Below are positions 19,683-30,398 of a stretch of 64,000 nt of DNA, one piece after another. Under the pieces are notes generated by a model that did no database searches, had not been told where the DNA came from, and worked only from the letters and a program-made list of their open reading frames with translations. Location of the stretch: contig NC_085867.1 of assembly GCF_034702125.1 (NCBI RefSeq), positions 39,785,983 through 39,849,982 on the forward strand, written 5' to 3'. Position 1 is the first letter of the stretch; the number at the start of each line of letters is the position of its first letter. Both the position numbers and the translations under genes were made by a program. This stretch comes from Engraulis encrasicolus (lineage: Eukaryota; Chordata; Actinopteri; Clupeiformes; Engraulidae).

Positions 19683-22415
19683 GTGAGCCGGTTCAACACC
19701 AACTACAGTGACAGACCAGGACAGAAGACAAAAACACACATCATGGCAACAAGTAAGGATTTTGACACCAAATCTCAAGTCAGTAGTAGAGCCAGTGTGC
19801 GCACAAACGTATCTTCAGCCAGTGCAGCAGCCAAGGCCCGTGCAAAGGCAGAAGCAGCGCGCGTACGCGCATCATTTGCAGAGAAGGAAGCCAAAGTAAA
19901 AGTAGAGTTGGCTGAAAGGGAATCAAAGCTAAAATTGGTGCAGGCAGAGAGAGAGGCACAGGCAGCTCTAGATAAAGCAAAACTTGATGCTGAACTGCAG
20001 ACTTTGGCACACCAGTGTGAAGCAGAAGCTGCTAGCAGGCAGGCAGACATCTTGGAGGCCGCTGAGGAAGATGTTAAAGCGCCTCACAATGTGCATGGCA
20101 GCAGGAGATCATTAAGGTCAGAGATTGAGGATCGAACAAACGCTTATGTAAGAGAACAGAACGAGTTACATCAATCCTCACACCACGATGACCATACACC
20201 TCCGGCCAGTCAAGCTAACGAAACCTTAGTTTCATGGGGCACTCCAACCGGTTCTCCTGCAGTCGGGCCCTCTCCCCATAATGCTGTCTCACCTGAAGCG
20301 CCTACTAAGCATCCCGCTGTGACACCTTCTATGCCACCCCTTCATGCTAAAACGGAACGAAATGAAGGTGAGTCACACTCTAAACCACAGGTACGTGATA
20401 TGGCCCGTTCAGCTCAAGCCTACAGCTCTCTTCGCCATACTTACCACAACACAACCCCTTCAGCTCAATTCTACTCACCTCATCGTCCTATTGGCCGCAA
20501 TGTAACCCATTCAGCTCAACAACACACCTCTCAAACAAATCACCATACTTACCATAAGATGGACCCTTCAGCTCAACCCTATGTCCCTCATCAGCATAGC
20601 AACCCTGCTGATCAGCAGAAGACACCTGGAATGACAGACTTTGTGAAGTACTTAGCACGTCGCGAGCTAGTGACTACGGGTCTCACCCAGTTCGACGATC
20701 GCCCTGAGAGTTTCAGGGCTTGGCAGTCTTCCTTTCACAACGCCATCAGAGGTCTCGGCCTTTCAGCCAGCGAAGAATTGGACCTCTTGACTAAGTGGCT
20801 GGGGAAGGAGTCATCCTGTCATGTCCGTACTATTCGTCAGGTGCATGTCAACAATCCTGAAGCAGCACTCAGCAACGCATGGAGTAGGCTGATTAAGTTA
20901 TATGCAGCGCCTGAAGTCCTTGAAAAAGCGCTTTTCAAGAAACTGGATGCGTTCCCTAAGATCGCCAGCAAGGACTACGTCAAACTAAGGGAGCTCGGAG
21001 ACCTCCTTATGGAGTTTCTATCCGCGAAAGAGGACGGATACCTACCTGGGTTGGCCTTCCTGGACACCTCTCGGGGCATCAGCCCTATAGTAGAGAAACT
21101 TCCGCATGCCCTACAGGAGAAATGGATAACACGAGGCTCGAGGTTCAAAGACGAATACGACGGGTGCTTTCCCCCCTTCTCCTTCTTCGCGGACTTTGTC
21201 TACTATGAGGCAGAAACCAGGAACGACCCAAGTTTCGCTATCCCCAACAGTAGCGGTCCTCCTGTGAAGGATAAAACAGGCTATCGGAGCGGAAAAGTGC
21301 CAGTATCAGTCCACAAAACTGATGTTGTTGCAGAGACTGAGTCCGAGGTCTCCTCAAAGCAGGCTGAGAACCCTGGCAAGAACTGTCCAATCCATCATAA
21401 GCCACACCCTCTGAAGAAATGCCGAGGATTCAGAGCTAAGACACTCGAAGAACGGAAGCTGTTCCTCCGTGAAAATGGGATATGCTACAGGTGCTGTGCA
21501 TCAACTTCCCATCTGGCCAAAGAGTGTAAGGTCACCCTCAAATGCAGCGAGTGTGAAAGTGACCGCCACATCTCAGCCATGCACGCTGGCCCAGCACCTC
21601 AGACACCCAAAGTTCCAGCTCCTACTTCTACGCCTGAGGGAAAAGAGGAAGGAGAAGAACTCGCGTCTGTGCCTACAGTCACGTCACGCTGCACTGAGAT
21701 TTGCGGTGAAGGGCAGCCACCAATGTCCTGTTCGAAAATATGCTTGGTCTGTGTATTTCCCAAGGGACAGCGCGACAAGGCCATCAATATGTATGCCGTA
21801 CATGACGACCAGAGCAACCGCTCATTGGTAAGGCCTGAATTCTTTGACCTATTCGATGTCAAGAGCAGCTCCTCTCTCTACTCATTGAGAACCTGCGCTG
21901 GCACCATGGAAATGTCTGGCCGCAAGGCAGAAGGCTTCGAGATAGAGTCTGTAAATGGAGGAGTTACCCTTGCTCTGCCACCGCTGATAGAATGCGACCA
22001 AGTACCCACCAATAGGTCAGAAATTCCGACGCCAAAGGTAGCTCTGCTCCATCCCCACCTGAAGTCTGTGGCTAAGCACATCCCTGAGCTTGACCCAAAC
22101 GCACAAATCCTTCTCTTGCTAGGGAGAGACATCATAAGAGCACATAAGGTGCGCCAGCAGATAAATGGTCCACATGATTCCCCCTTTGCTCAGAGATTGG
22201 ATTTAGGCTGGACGATAGTTGGAGAAGTGTGCCTTGGACACGCCCACAAGCCTAAGGTGAGTGCCTTCAAGACCCACGTTTTGGAGAAGGGACGCCCTTC
22301 CTTCTTGTCCCCTTGCAACAACTTCATCGACCTGAAAGAGAAAGTGTGCCACGGCGGGGAGCAACCAAGTGGTGTCGCCAACACCTGCAAGTCCAGTCCA
22401 GAAAGAGTTACATAG
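19683..22415 (+). CDS. BEL Gag-protease polyprotein (ORF1)
   Basis: 910 residues. Residues 35-125 are Ala/Lys/Glu-rich and probably coiled coil. Residues 240-310 carry four degenerate repeats around SAQ(X)Y. A Gag capsid-like domain begins near residue 337 (FDDRPESFRAWQSSF). Zinc knuckle residues are C601, C604, H610, C615, followed by C621, C624, H629. The aspartic protease-like segment has HDDQSNRSL at 707-715. The start is the first Met after the 5' LTR, 13 nt downstream of it; M21 in a better context is possible. The frame ends at 22,413-22,415, shortly after the connector that normally leads into the RT, so the RT part is reached only by a frame change. Confidence 0.88.
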   Translation: MSRFNTNYSDRPGQKTKTHIMATSKDFDTKSQVSSRASVRTNVSSASAAAKARAKAEAARVRASFAEKEAKVKVELAERESKLKLVQAEREAQAALDKAKLDAELQTLAHQCEAEAASRQADILEAAEEDVKAPHNVHGSRRSLRSEIEDRTNAYVREQNELHQSSHHDDHTPPASQANETLVSWGTPTGSPAVGPSPHNAVSPEAPTKHPAVTPSMPPLHAKTERNEGESHSKPQVRDMARSAQAYSSLRHTYHNTTPSAQFYSPHRPIGRNVTHSAQQHTSQTNHHTYHKMDPSAQPYVPHQHSNPADQQKTPGMTDFVKYLARRELVTTGLTQFDDRPESFRAWQSSFHNAIRGLGLSASEELDLLTKWLGKESSCHVRTIRQVHVNNPEAALSNAWSRLIKLYAAPEVLEKALFKKLDAFPKIASKDYVKLRELGDLLMEFLSAKEDGYLPGLAFLDTSRGISPIVEKLPHALQEKWITRGSRFKDEYDGCFPPFSFFADFVYYEAETRNDPSFAIPNSSGPPVKDKTGYRSGKVPVSVHKTDVVAETESEVSSKQAENPGKNCPIHHKPHPLKKCRGFRAKTLEERKLFLRENGICYRCCASTSHLAKECKVTLKCSECESDRHISAMHAGPAPQTPKVPAPTSTPEGKEEGEELASVPTVTSRCTEICGEGQPPMSCSKICLVCVFPKGQRDKAINMYAVHDDQSNRSLVRPEFFDLFDVKSSSSLYSLRTCAGTMEMSGRKAEGFEIESVNGGVTLALPPLIECDQVPTNRSEIPTPKVALLHPHLKSVAKHIPELDPNAQILLLLGRDIIRAHKVRQQINGPHDSPFAQRLDLGWTIVGEVCLGHAHKPKVSAFKTHVLEKGRPSFLSPCNNFIDLKEKVCHGGEQPSGVANTCKSSPERVT

Positions 22416-25400
22416 CTTGGGTCAGAACCTGTTCCAAACAACAGACAACGACAATAAGGTTGCTCAATCCATCGAAGACGTAGCCTTTCTAAAGATCATG
22501 GACTCAGAGGTGTACAGAGATGACAAGAACAACTGGGTTGCCCCATTACCCTTCAAGGTCCCACGAAAGCGACTCCCAAACAATCGGAAACAGGCACTCA
22601 ATCGCCTTCACTCACTTTGCCAGACCTTGAACAGGAAACCTGTGATGAAGCAGCAGTTCCTCGACTTCATGAGAAAGGTGTTTGAAGACGATCATGCCGA
22701 ACCAGCACCTCCCCTGATGCAAGACGAAGAGTGCTGGTACCTCCCGACATTTGGAGTCTATCACCCTCGAAAGCCTGATCAAATTCGAGTGGTATTCGAC
22801 TCCAGTGCTCAGGAAGGTGGCGTCTCCCTCAACAACGTGCTGTTAACAGGCCCAGACCTTAACAATAGCCTGCTGGGAGTCCTAATCCGCTTCCGAAAGG
22901 AGCAAGTGGCAATCATGGCGGACATCCAGAAAATGTTCTACTGCTTTCTGGTCCGGGAAGACCACCGGAACTTCTTGAGGTTCTTGTGGTTCAGGGATAA
23001 TGACCCGACGAAAGACATCATCGAGTACCGGATGAAGGTACATGTTTTCGGCAATAGCCCTTCGCCCTCCATCGCCATCTATGGGCTGAGGCTTGCCGCC
23101 AAAGAGGGTGAACGTGAGCATGGCGCAGACACACAAAGGTTCATAGAGAGACACTTCTATGTGGACGACGGGCTCATGTCCTTGCCCAGCGACACAGAGG
23201 CCATCAGCCTTCTCAAGAGGACGCAAGCATCTCTCGCCGAGTCAAACCTTCGACTTCACAAAATTGTCTCCAACAGCCCAGCTGTAATGAAGGCCTTCCC
23301 ACCAGAGGATCATGCTGTAAGCATACAGGATCTAGACCTGAGTGAGGAGAGCACAGTTTTACAGCGAAGTCTTGGGTTGTGCTGGGAGATAGCAAGCGAT
23401 GCCTTTACCTTCCAAGTGTCCGTGGGTGACAAGCCGTTCACCCGGCGTGGTGTCCTGTCCACCATCAACAGTGTCTTTGATCCACTCGGTCTAGCCTCTC
23501 CGGTCACGGTGCAAGGAAGAGCTCTTCTACGGGAACTTACCTGTGACACTTCGGATTGGGACGCTCCACTCCCAGAGGAGAAGCGAAGTGAATGGGTGAC
23601 CTGGAGAGACTCACTCCTAGAGCTGAAAGAGCTGCACATCCCGCGTACCTACACACCAGATTCCCTCACTAAGGCACGCCAACTGGAACTGTGTGTCTTT
23701 TCTGACGCCTCCACCAAGGCTATTGGTGCAGTTGCCTACCTTCGAGCCATTGATGAAGACGGGAACAGCCACGTTGGCTTCGTCCTAGGGAAAGCCAAGT
23801 TAGCCCCTCAGTGTAAGCCTACCATCCCTCGACTCGAACTTTGTGGCGCTGTGCTAGCAGTAGAAATGGCAGAGCTCATCCTTGACGAGATCGACCTCAA
23901 GATGGATGCAGTCAAGTTTTACTGCGATAGCAAAGTGGTCTTAGGGTACATACATAACGAGGTGAAGCGCTTCTACGTGTATGTACACAACAGAGTGCAG
24001 AGGATACGTCAGTCGACCAAGCCAGAGCAGTGGCTCTATGTACCAACAGAGCACAATCCGGCTGATCACGCATCCAGGGGTGTCTCTGCGTCAAACCTGG
24101 CAAAAACTACATGGTTCAGCGGACCAGCTTTCCTCCAAAGACCGTACAATGGCCTGCAAGAGGAGTCCGAGCCCTTTGAACTCATCAGTCCCGAACTTGA
24201 CGTTGAGGTGCGACCTGAGGTATCAAGCTTCCACACACAGATCCAAGCACAATCCCTCAAGACAGACCGGTTCAAGCGCTTTTCAACTTGGGACTCACTT
24301 GTGAGAGCTGTCGCCTTGCTCATCCACATAGTCCGGTGTCGCAAGTCTAAGGACTATGCCAAGGGATGTAAAGGCTGGCATTGGTGCGAACAACCTCGCA
24401 CACCCGATGAGCGTTCACAAGCCATGAATGTCATCATACAAGCAGTCCAAAGAGAAGCTTTCCCAGCAGAGTTCTCTGCTCTGGCCAATGGCGAGGCTCT
24501 ACCCACCAGCAGCCCACTCTTTAAGCTCAGTCCAAAGGTAGAAGAAGGCCTCATGAGAATTGGAGGCAGGCTTGCTCATGCGCCATTGGAACACGCTGAA
24601 AAGAACCCCCTTGTTCTACCTAAGCGCAACCACGTTTCTGCCCTGTTAGTGTCCTACCACCACAAGCAGGTGAAACATCAGGGGCGCCATTTCACTGAAG
24701 GTGCCGTAAGGTCTTCAGGCCTGTGGATCATTGGATGCAAAAGGCTCGTCAGCTCCATCATTTATGGGTGCGTCACCTGTCGGAAGCTACGAGGCAAGAT
24801 GGAAGAGCAAACCATGGCAGACCTGCCACCCGAGCGCCTCAGCACATCTCCACCCTTCAGTTATGTTGGGCTGGATGTTTTCGGGCCGTGGAAGGTCACT
24901 GCGAGACGCACCAGAGGCGGGCATGCTGAAAGCAAACGATGGGCGATATTGTTTACATGCATGAGCACCAGAGCGGTGCATATCGAGGTAATCGAGTCCA
25001 TGGACACCTCTTGTTGCATCAACGCCCTGAGGCGATTCTTTGCAATCCGTGGACCTGCAAAGCAACTAAGGTCTGATTGCGGGACCAATTTCATCGCCGC
25101 TAGCAAGGAACTTGGACTGGCAAAACAGCAACAAGGACCCAGTATCCAGAAATACCTGAGTGACCAAGGTTGCTCTTGGGAGTTCAATCCCCCCTACTCG
25201 TCGCACATGGGAGGCTCTTGGGAGCGGATGATTGGAGTATCCCGACGGATCTTCGACTCCATACTGCTACAGGAGCACGTCCATCTCTCCCATGAGGTCC
25301 TTTGCACTTTCATGTGTGAAGTTTCTGCGATCATCAACGCCAGACCCCTTACTCCAGTGTCCACCGATCCGGACGCTCCTTTCCTCTTGACTCCCACAAC

Positions 25401-25779
25401 GCTGCTCACACAAAAGGGTGCTGTGCCTCCTCCACCTGGGAACTTCTCAGACAAAGACCTCCACCAGAGCCAATGGAGACAGGTGCAAGCGCTCGCGAGC
25501 ACGTTCTGGACCCGATGGAGACGGGAGTACCTCCCAACATTACAGAGCCGTCGCAAGTGGGTTGGGGCACACCGCAACCTGCAACAAGGCGATATAGTGC
25601 TGTTAAAGGACAGCCAAGCTGCAAGAAACGAGTGGCCCCTGGCACTGGTGACCACGACCTACCCAAGCCAGGATGGAAAGGTGCGCAAGGTCGAAGTGAA
25701 GACTGCAGCGCAAGGGATACCAAAGACATTCCTGAGACCAGTCTCAGCCGTCGTCCTTCTTCTTCCCAAAGAGGACTAA
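22369..25779 (+). CDS. BEL reverse transcriptase-RNase H-integrase (ORF2)
   Basis: Lies in the +1 frame relative to ORF1 and overlaps it; the frame is open from 22,336 and the first codon listed here is GTG, not ATG, so independent initiation is doubtful. Numbering from 22,369: RT with VVFDSSAQ, MADIQKMFY and the catalytic YVDD at 264-267; RNase H with D446 in FSDAST, then E in RLELCG and D in YCDSKV; integrase with an HHCC finger (HHKQVKHQG through CVTC), and catalytic D836 (GLDVFGPW), D903 (RSDCGTNF) and E952 (SWERMIG). The end (FLRPVSAVVLL) is typical of BEL integrases. All catalytic residues are present. The frame difference may be a recent indel or a programmed shift. Confidence 0.9.
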   Translation: MVSPTPASPVQKELHSLGQNLFQTTDNDNKVAQSIEDVAFLKIMDSEVYRDDKNNWVAPLPFKVPRKRLPNNRKQALNRLHSLCQTLNRKPVMKQQFLDFMRKVFEDDHAEPAPPLMQDEECWYLPTFGVYHPRKPDQIRVVFDSSAQEGGVSLNNVLLTGPDLNNSLLGVLIRFRKEQVAIMADIQKMFYCFLVREDHRNFLRFLWFRDNDPTKDIIEYRMKVHVFGNSPSPSIAIYGLRLAAKEGEREHGADTQRFIERHFYVDDGLMSLPSDTEAISLLKRTQASLAESNLRLHKIVSNSPAVMKAFPPEDHAVSIQDLDLSEESTVLQRSLGLCWEIASDAFTFQVSVGDKPFTRRGVLSTINSVFDPLGLASPVTVQGRALLRELTCDTSDWDAPLPEEKRSEWVTWRDSLLELKELHIPRTYTPDSLTKARQLELCVFSDASTKAIGAVAYLRAIDEDGNSHVGFVLGKAKLAPQCKPTIPRLELCGAVLAVEMAELILDEIDLKMDAVKFYCDSKVVLGYIHNEVKRFYVYVHNRVQRIRQSTKPEQWLYVPTEHNPADHASRGVSASNLAKTTWFSGPAFLQRPYNGLQEESEPFELISPELDVEVRPEVSSFHTQIQAQSLKTDRFKRFSTWDSLVRAVALLIHIVRCRKSKDYAKGCKGWHWCEQPRTPDERSQAMNVIIQAVQREAFPAEFSALANGEALPTSSPLFKLSPKVEEGLMRIGGRLAHAPLEHAEKNPLVLPKRNHVSALLVSYHHKQVKHQGRHFTEGAVRSSGLWIIGCKRLVSSIIYGCVTCRKLRGKMEEQTMADLPPERLSTSPPFSYVGLDVFGPWKVTARRTRGGHAESKRWAILFTCMSTRAVHIEVIESMDTSCCINALRRFFAIRGPAKQLRSDCGTNFIAASKELGLAKQQQGPSIQKYLSDQGCSWEFNPPYSSHMGGSWERMIGVSRRIFDSILLQEHVHLSHEVLCTFMCEVSAIINARPLTPVSTDPDAPFLLTPTTLLTQKGAVPPPPGNFSDKDLHQSQWRQVQALASTFWTRWRREYLPTLQSRRKWVGAHRNLQQGDIVLLKDSQAARNEWPLALVTTTYPSQDGKVRKVEVKTAAQGIPKTFLRPVSAVVLLLPKED

Positions 25780-25830
25780 GTGTGTGAATAGTTTAAATGT
25801 TAAGTGGCATCACAGACGCCAGGCGGGGAG

Positions 25831-26454
25831 TGTTCTGCCTCCCAGGCAGTTTTAAGTTTTTTGGCATTTTAGCGCCCCCCTGTTTAGTAATGTGGTCAAA
25901 TGTGGTATTGCAACAGGAAGTTGGAATTTAGGAAAAAGAAATACAGGAAGTAGTTTAAGCACATGTTCCTGTCAGTTCAAGCAGATGTCAGCAGATCATG
26001 AAGCTGTCTTCTCATCTATCTCCATCCGTTTGTTTTGAGCCGTAGAAAGCATCGTCTGTGAGTAAAAATGTGTTCATAAGATTGATATCTTTTAGTTTTC
26101 ATGTATATTGATGGAAATGTTTGTTGCTAGATTAATATCTAGATTTCGGTTTGGTAACACCGCTCAGCATAGGACATGCTTATCATATCATGTATCTAGG
26201 TTATTGTAGATACCTGTACTGTATTTTATACTTTAATTCATCTGATTTTGGTTTGATATTTATGCTTTAGTAATTGTATAAAGAATTCATTCTACTTTAT
26301 TTCTGTACTATTTCAGTTTTACACCTTGTCTGACAACAAGAGTCTACATAAATCTTGGAGCTTGAGACGCTACATCCTGACTCTCGTGTCATCATTCAGG
26401 GAGTTTGGCTGGCTGTCTAATTCTGGTTATGAACACCATTAGGAGGGCAGTACA
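25831..26454 (+). repeat. BEL 3' LTR
   Basis: 624 bp, TGTTCTGCC to GCAGTACA, uninterrupted, followed by the target duplication ATTAC. It serves as the empty-site reference for the hAT insertion. Confidence 0.95.
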
Positions 26455-28066
26455 ATTACTGTTAGTAAATGGTTTGTGTGTGCTGATGCAACTGTTCGCT
26501 AAGCAAAGTTAAGCCTAAACTTTAGTGAATCACGAGTTAGTCATTGTGTATTTCTTGGTAATTAATACATACTGTTAATTAATGATTCGTTTATGGTGAT
26601 TGAACTTTCTGCTAAGCATTAGTAAACCATCATTAGAATGTCAGATAACCCTCCTTTATTTATGAAAAAAACATTATCTCTTTGTTGTCTCCTACCACCT
26701 AGCCATTAACAAGTACTATTATGCATGTATGTTAATGGTTTGTGAACTGTTGCTTTAGCATCAGTGAAATCTTAATTAACCCTTTTATAATGGTTAGTGT
26801 GTGATGACTGGTAACATGGCAAACAGTAAGTTGAGGCTCATGTGACTGCCCCTCATGGATGTTTCTGGACATTAAAGGGGTATGCCACTATTTTGGGGCT
26901 TAATACAGTTAAAATTGTTGGCCAGGGTTTATAAAGGTGGTAAAGTGTCTTATTTTTCATGTAAGCCATTGTCTTGCTTTAAGACAAGTTAAAAGAGGGG
27001 GTAACACTTCCAAATAAGGGGCCATAATTAACAGTAAAGTAGCTACAAACTAATACTTAAGTAAGGGTTATAATCATAATATATCATTTACTAATAATAA
27101 TCATTACTTAATGCCACATTAGACACATATTAATTCTTATTAATGCATATATTGAACATTAGTAAGCAGTGACTTAACTATTAGATAACTATTACCTTGT
27201 GTTACAAGTTAATAGCATATTATTATTCAGCTAATAGATAAGTAAGGGCACAGTTAATAGTTAAGTAGCTATCAGGTCATACTTAACTAAGGACCAAAAC
27301 TAACACTTACTTAATACAAAAGTAAGGCATAACTAATGATTAAGTAATTAATCTACTGTGACATCCAGTTCACTCGTTCAAATCACTGTAATAGTGGCAA
27401 CAGGAGCCATGATATAGCAAGGATTAGACGCAGACTTCTCAATGATGGTGGGGTGATGAGATGTAATTTTTTCATATAGCACTTATTAGTTTTAATGGTA
27501 AAAAAGCTACAATAAATGCAGAACATTATCAAGAGTAATAGTTTTGAAGCTAAACTAAACCATTCCTTTGTGGCAATTAAGTTAATGTTTGAGAATATTA
27601 GCTCCAAGTGCAGTGCATGATGGGTACACAATCTACAGACAACAATATTTTGGTATTATTTATTCATTAGATATGCCTTTCTTTTTTATTAAGTCAGTGT
27701 TAATTTAGATCCTTAGTTAAGTGACCTAATAGCTACTTAACTATGAACTGTACCCTTACTATTAGTTAAAGAATTACATGCTATGACCTTGTGACATGGT
27801 AAGGGGCCATATATATAAGGGGCCATAATTAACAGCAAATTAGCTATAACCTAATACTTTAGTAAGGGTTAATAATCACTACTTAACGCCACATAAGACA
27901 CATATTAATTGTCATTAATTCATATGTTAAACATTAGTAAGCAGTTACTTAATTATTAGATAACTATTACCATGTGTCACAAGTTCATAGTGTGGCCCTG
28001 ATGGAGTTTGATCTCTAAATAGTTTTCAAATGGAGCACCAGGTGCTGTTTTCAAGCAATATCCAGG

Positions 28067-28067
<1 letters not shown>

Positions 28068-28154
<87 letters not shown>
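28068..28154 (+). repeat. (GT)n microsatellite
   Basis: About 86 bases of GT. The long GT/AC open frames here are an artefact of the repeat. Confidence 0.97.
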
Positions 28155-28155
<1 letters not shown>

Positions 28156-28504
28156 GGGGGGGAGGAGATTGAGGGGGTTGATGTTGTTTGGGCAGGTGTG
28201 TAATATACGATCAGGGTTGGAGCTATGGGTTATTTTGAAATATGGTGCGTGTGTGCGTGCGGGAATATGAGACCTTGAGGGGGCCTGTGGTCTCTCTTCA
28301 GTGCTCTTGAACATAAGACAGATTTTACTCTGCACATCACAGTGACTTCTGGAGGACATGACGCCAGTGAGCCAATAGTTGCTCTGGACCAAGTACACTG
28401 AGGGATGACAGGACACCTTTGAGACACCTTTCTTATTTATCCTGTTCCATGAGGACATAAAACATCAATAAAATACAATACAATACAATACAATACAACA
28501 CGTA

Positions 28505-28885
28505 CAGGGGTTGGACAAAATAAATGAGACACCTGCCATTTTAGTGTGGGAAGTTTCATGGCTCAAGTGGACAAGCCTGTTGGCCAATCTTCATTAATTG
28601 CACATTGCACCAGTAAAGCGAAGTGTGTCGATTAGCAGGGTAAGAGCACATTTTTTCTCAAAATTTTGCAATGCAGACACCCACACAGCATTAGGGGTGA
28701 CATATCGGAGTTCAAAAAGGAGAAATTCTTGGGTGCGTGTGTAACTGTTGCATCTTTGACCGAGACAGCAAGCCTTTGTGATGTGTCAAGAGCCACGGTA
28801 AGCTATCCAAGGTAATGTCTAAATACCACCAAGAAGGATGGACCACATCCAACAGGACTGACTCGACTCAAGAGGAAGCTGCATG
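28505..28885 (+). pseudogene. Tc1/mariner 5' end with decayed transposase N-terminus
   Basis: Begins caggggttggacaaaat after a TA dinucleotide (28,503-28,504), as for Tc1-like elements. From about 28,690 pieces of the N-terminal helix-turn-helix appear in broken frames (ISEFKK, ASLTETASLCDVSRATVS, then YHQEGW-like). The catalytic part and the right TIR are missing. Confidence 0.75.
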
Positions 28886-29044
28886 CGTGGATTACCTCGA
28901 TTAGTTTGCGGAGGCGAGAGAAAAGGAGAGAGAGAGAGAAGGAGAGACTGTGATTGTGGAATCATGTGCGTGTCTATCTGTTCAAAGCGAGGACATGCAG
29001 GTGGCAAACGCACGCTGAGCAAAACAAGCCAATAAGCTTTCGGT

Positions 29045-29345
29045 GTGGCAGGCTTGGGCAAGCGGTTAAGGCGTCAGACTTGTAGCCCAAAGGTTGTTGG
29101 TTCGACTCCCAACCCGCCAAGTTGGTGGGGGGAGTAATTAACCAGTGCTCTCCTCCAAGACTGAGGTACCCTGAGCATGGTACTATCCCGCCGCACTGCA
29201 CATGGTACCATCCCGCCGCACTGCATGGGTGAGGCATGAATGCAATTTCGCTGTGTGTAGTGAACACTTGTGTGCTGTGGAGTGCTATGTCACAATAATT
29301 TGGAATTGGAGTTTCCCAGTTGGACTTTCACTTCACTTCACTTCA
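29045..29345 (+). mobile_element. tRNA-derived SINE, full length
   Basis: The head resembles a Leu/Ser-type tRNA gene: A box within agcggttaaggcgtcagac and B box ggttcgactcc. The body contains ccatggtaccatcccgccg-like duplicated segments and gcatgaatgcaatttcg, and the tail is (ACTTC)n. A reverse partial copy lies at 4555-4700. I do not call it a functional tRNA because the sequence runs on into the SINE body. Confidence 0.85.
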
Positions 29346-29792
29346 TTTTTAGCCTGATTATCATTGACGGTTGCAACGCTGAAGGTGTTGCGTCACTAGG
29401 AGGGCGCGTCTTGTCTACCTCATTTTACCCTCTCTGATCGGACCGTCACAGTTATCAGCAAGGAGAGTAGATATACAGGAGGGCTTACTGACGTCATAAC
29501 AGCGTAGTACGAAATGATGGCGAGGGGAGTACGGAAATGTTCTTCTTCTTCTACGGTCAGTATTGGAAGCATCAGGGAAGCATGCAATGCCACTTCCGCG
29601 AGGGTCGGAGTGTGGAACAGGTCATAGGACAGCGTGAATGTTTGTCAGCTGTCCTTAATTACCCCCTGCAATTACTGCTGACCAACAGCTGCAGTTAATT
29701 TGGCCACAAACTGAACACTGACAACCGGATATCCTCTTTCGGCACATTGTCGCGGAGCTTCCGGATTTTGCGGAGTACGGATATAGTTGTAT

Positions 29793-30135
29793 CCATACTC
29801 ATGAACGGCGTGACGTTTTCCATGTGCGTTACGCCCATTTGTGGGGGAAAACAACACATGCAAGTCAATTGGTGATGTTGGGGATTAATAAACGAAAGAT
29901 ACGGACCTGTAGACTAGCGTTGTTCACGCGCAACATGCCGAAAACGTGTTGCGTTGCCGGTTGTTCAAATAATATAGCCAAACAGCCGTGGCTGAAGCAT
30001 GGAATGTATTTATTTAGGCTAGCCAATGTAGCATGTAAGTCAATGAGACATTCGGTTTGTTTTCACCCATAAAGGGGCGTAACGCAAATTTAAGAGCAAA
30101 GTACCCGGATGACCGTTCATGAGTATCACGGTCTC
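29793..30135. repeat. Inverted repeat enclosing a THAP-like exon
   Basis: Left arm (atactcatgaacgg ... gcgttacgccc ... gggggaaaac, 29,793-29,870) and right arm (gttttcaccc ... ggggcgtaacgc ... ccgttcatgagtat, 30,055-30,135) pair with gaps. It looks like a decayed foldback or transposon end pair. No target duplication was seen. Confidence 0.6.
29935..30072 (+). pseudogene. THAP-type zinc finger N-terminal fragment
   Basis: A 45-codon frame starts MPKTCCVAGCSNN, matching the MPxxCxxxGCxN start of THAP domains (C2CH DNA-binding fingers found in P-element transposases and THAP proteins). The expected later parts (WxxxxxR, second Cys and His, AVPTIF) are absent; after about residue 20 the sequence looks unrelated. 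It may be a first exon, a captured exon or the remnant of a THAP transposase. The call rests on one short motif. Confidence 0.4.
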
Positions 30136-30218
30136 GCACCCACTGACCATGCGGAAGGTAGTTTCCATTCGCTAGTGTCCTCAGGCAACACCCCCGTACT
30201 ACACCGTGGCCAATGCAT

Positions 30219-30249
30219 CCCCCCCCCCCCCCCCCACCCCCCCCCCCCA
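30219..30249 (+). repeat. Poly(C) tract
   Basis: About 30 C residues with a single A. Such tracts are prone to assembly and length errors. Confidence 0.95.
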
Positions 30250-30307
30250 AGAGATTGTTCTTCTGTGTCGACTTTCTTTGGTTATCAGATTCATCAGTCG
30301 AGGCGAG

Positions 30308-30398
30308 ATGGCAGAAGACAAACCCTCTAGTAGGAAACAAAAATACTACAAGACTCATTTTAAACCAGAGCCTATGCTAAAGCATATTCCTAACTCAG
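30308..30398 (+). CDS. Possible short first coding exon, product unknown
   Basis: ATG in good context (gcgagATGG) opens 30 codons (MAEDKPSSRKQKYYKTHF...) ending at a donor-like CTCAG/gtgaat. Lysine-rich, with no recognised domain. No partner exon was found downstream, so it may be chance or an orphan exon. Confidence 0.2.

Larger units (their letters stand above)
15291..26454 (+). mobile_element. BEL/Pao LTR retrotransposon, complete, interrupted by a hAT
   Basis: LTRs TGTTCTGCC...GCAGTACA are present at both ends, flanked by the 5-bp duplication ATTAC (15,286-15,290 and 26,455-26,459). The internal region encodes Gag and protease (19,683-22,415) and RT, RNase H and integrase (about 22,369-25,779). 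The domain order PR-RT-RH-IN and the YVDD box with long connecting regions fit BEL/Pao rather than Gypsy. A purine-rich tract (gccaggcggggag) abuts the 3' LTR. The LTRs differ by only a handful of bases and one short indel, so the copy is young. It sits in the left arm of G1. Confidence 0.93.

Noticed and set aside
28051..28458. His/Thr- and Cys/Val-repeat open frames over GT arrays (also near 59,225 and 60,139)
   Set aside because: Translations of a dinucleotide microsatellite, not genes.
29055..29125. tRNA-gene-like A and B boxes (also at 62,227, 62,640-62,710 and 63,760-63,850)
   Set aside because: Each runs into a SINE body or lacks an acceptor stem, so they are SINE heads and not tRNA genes.
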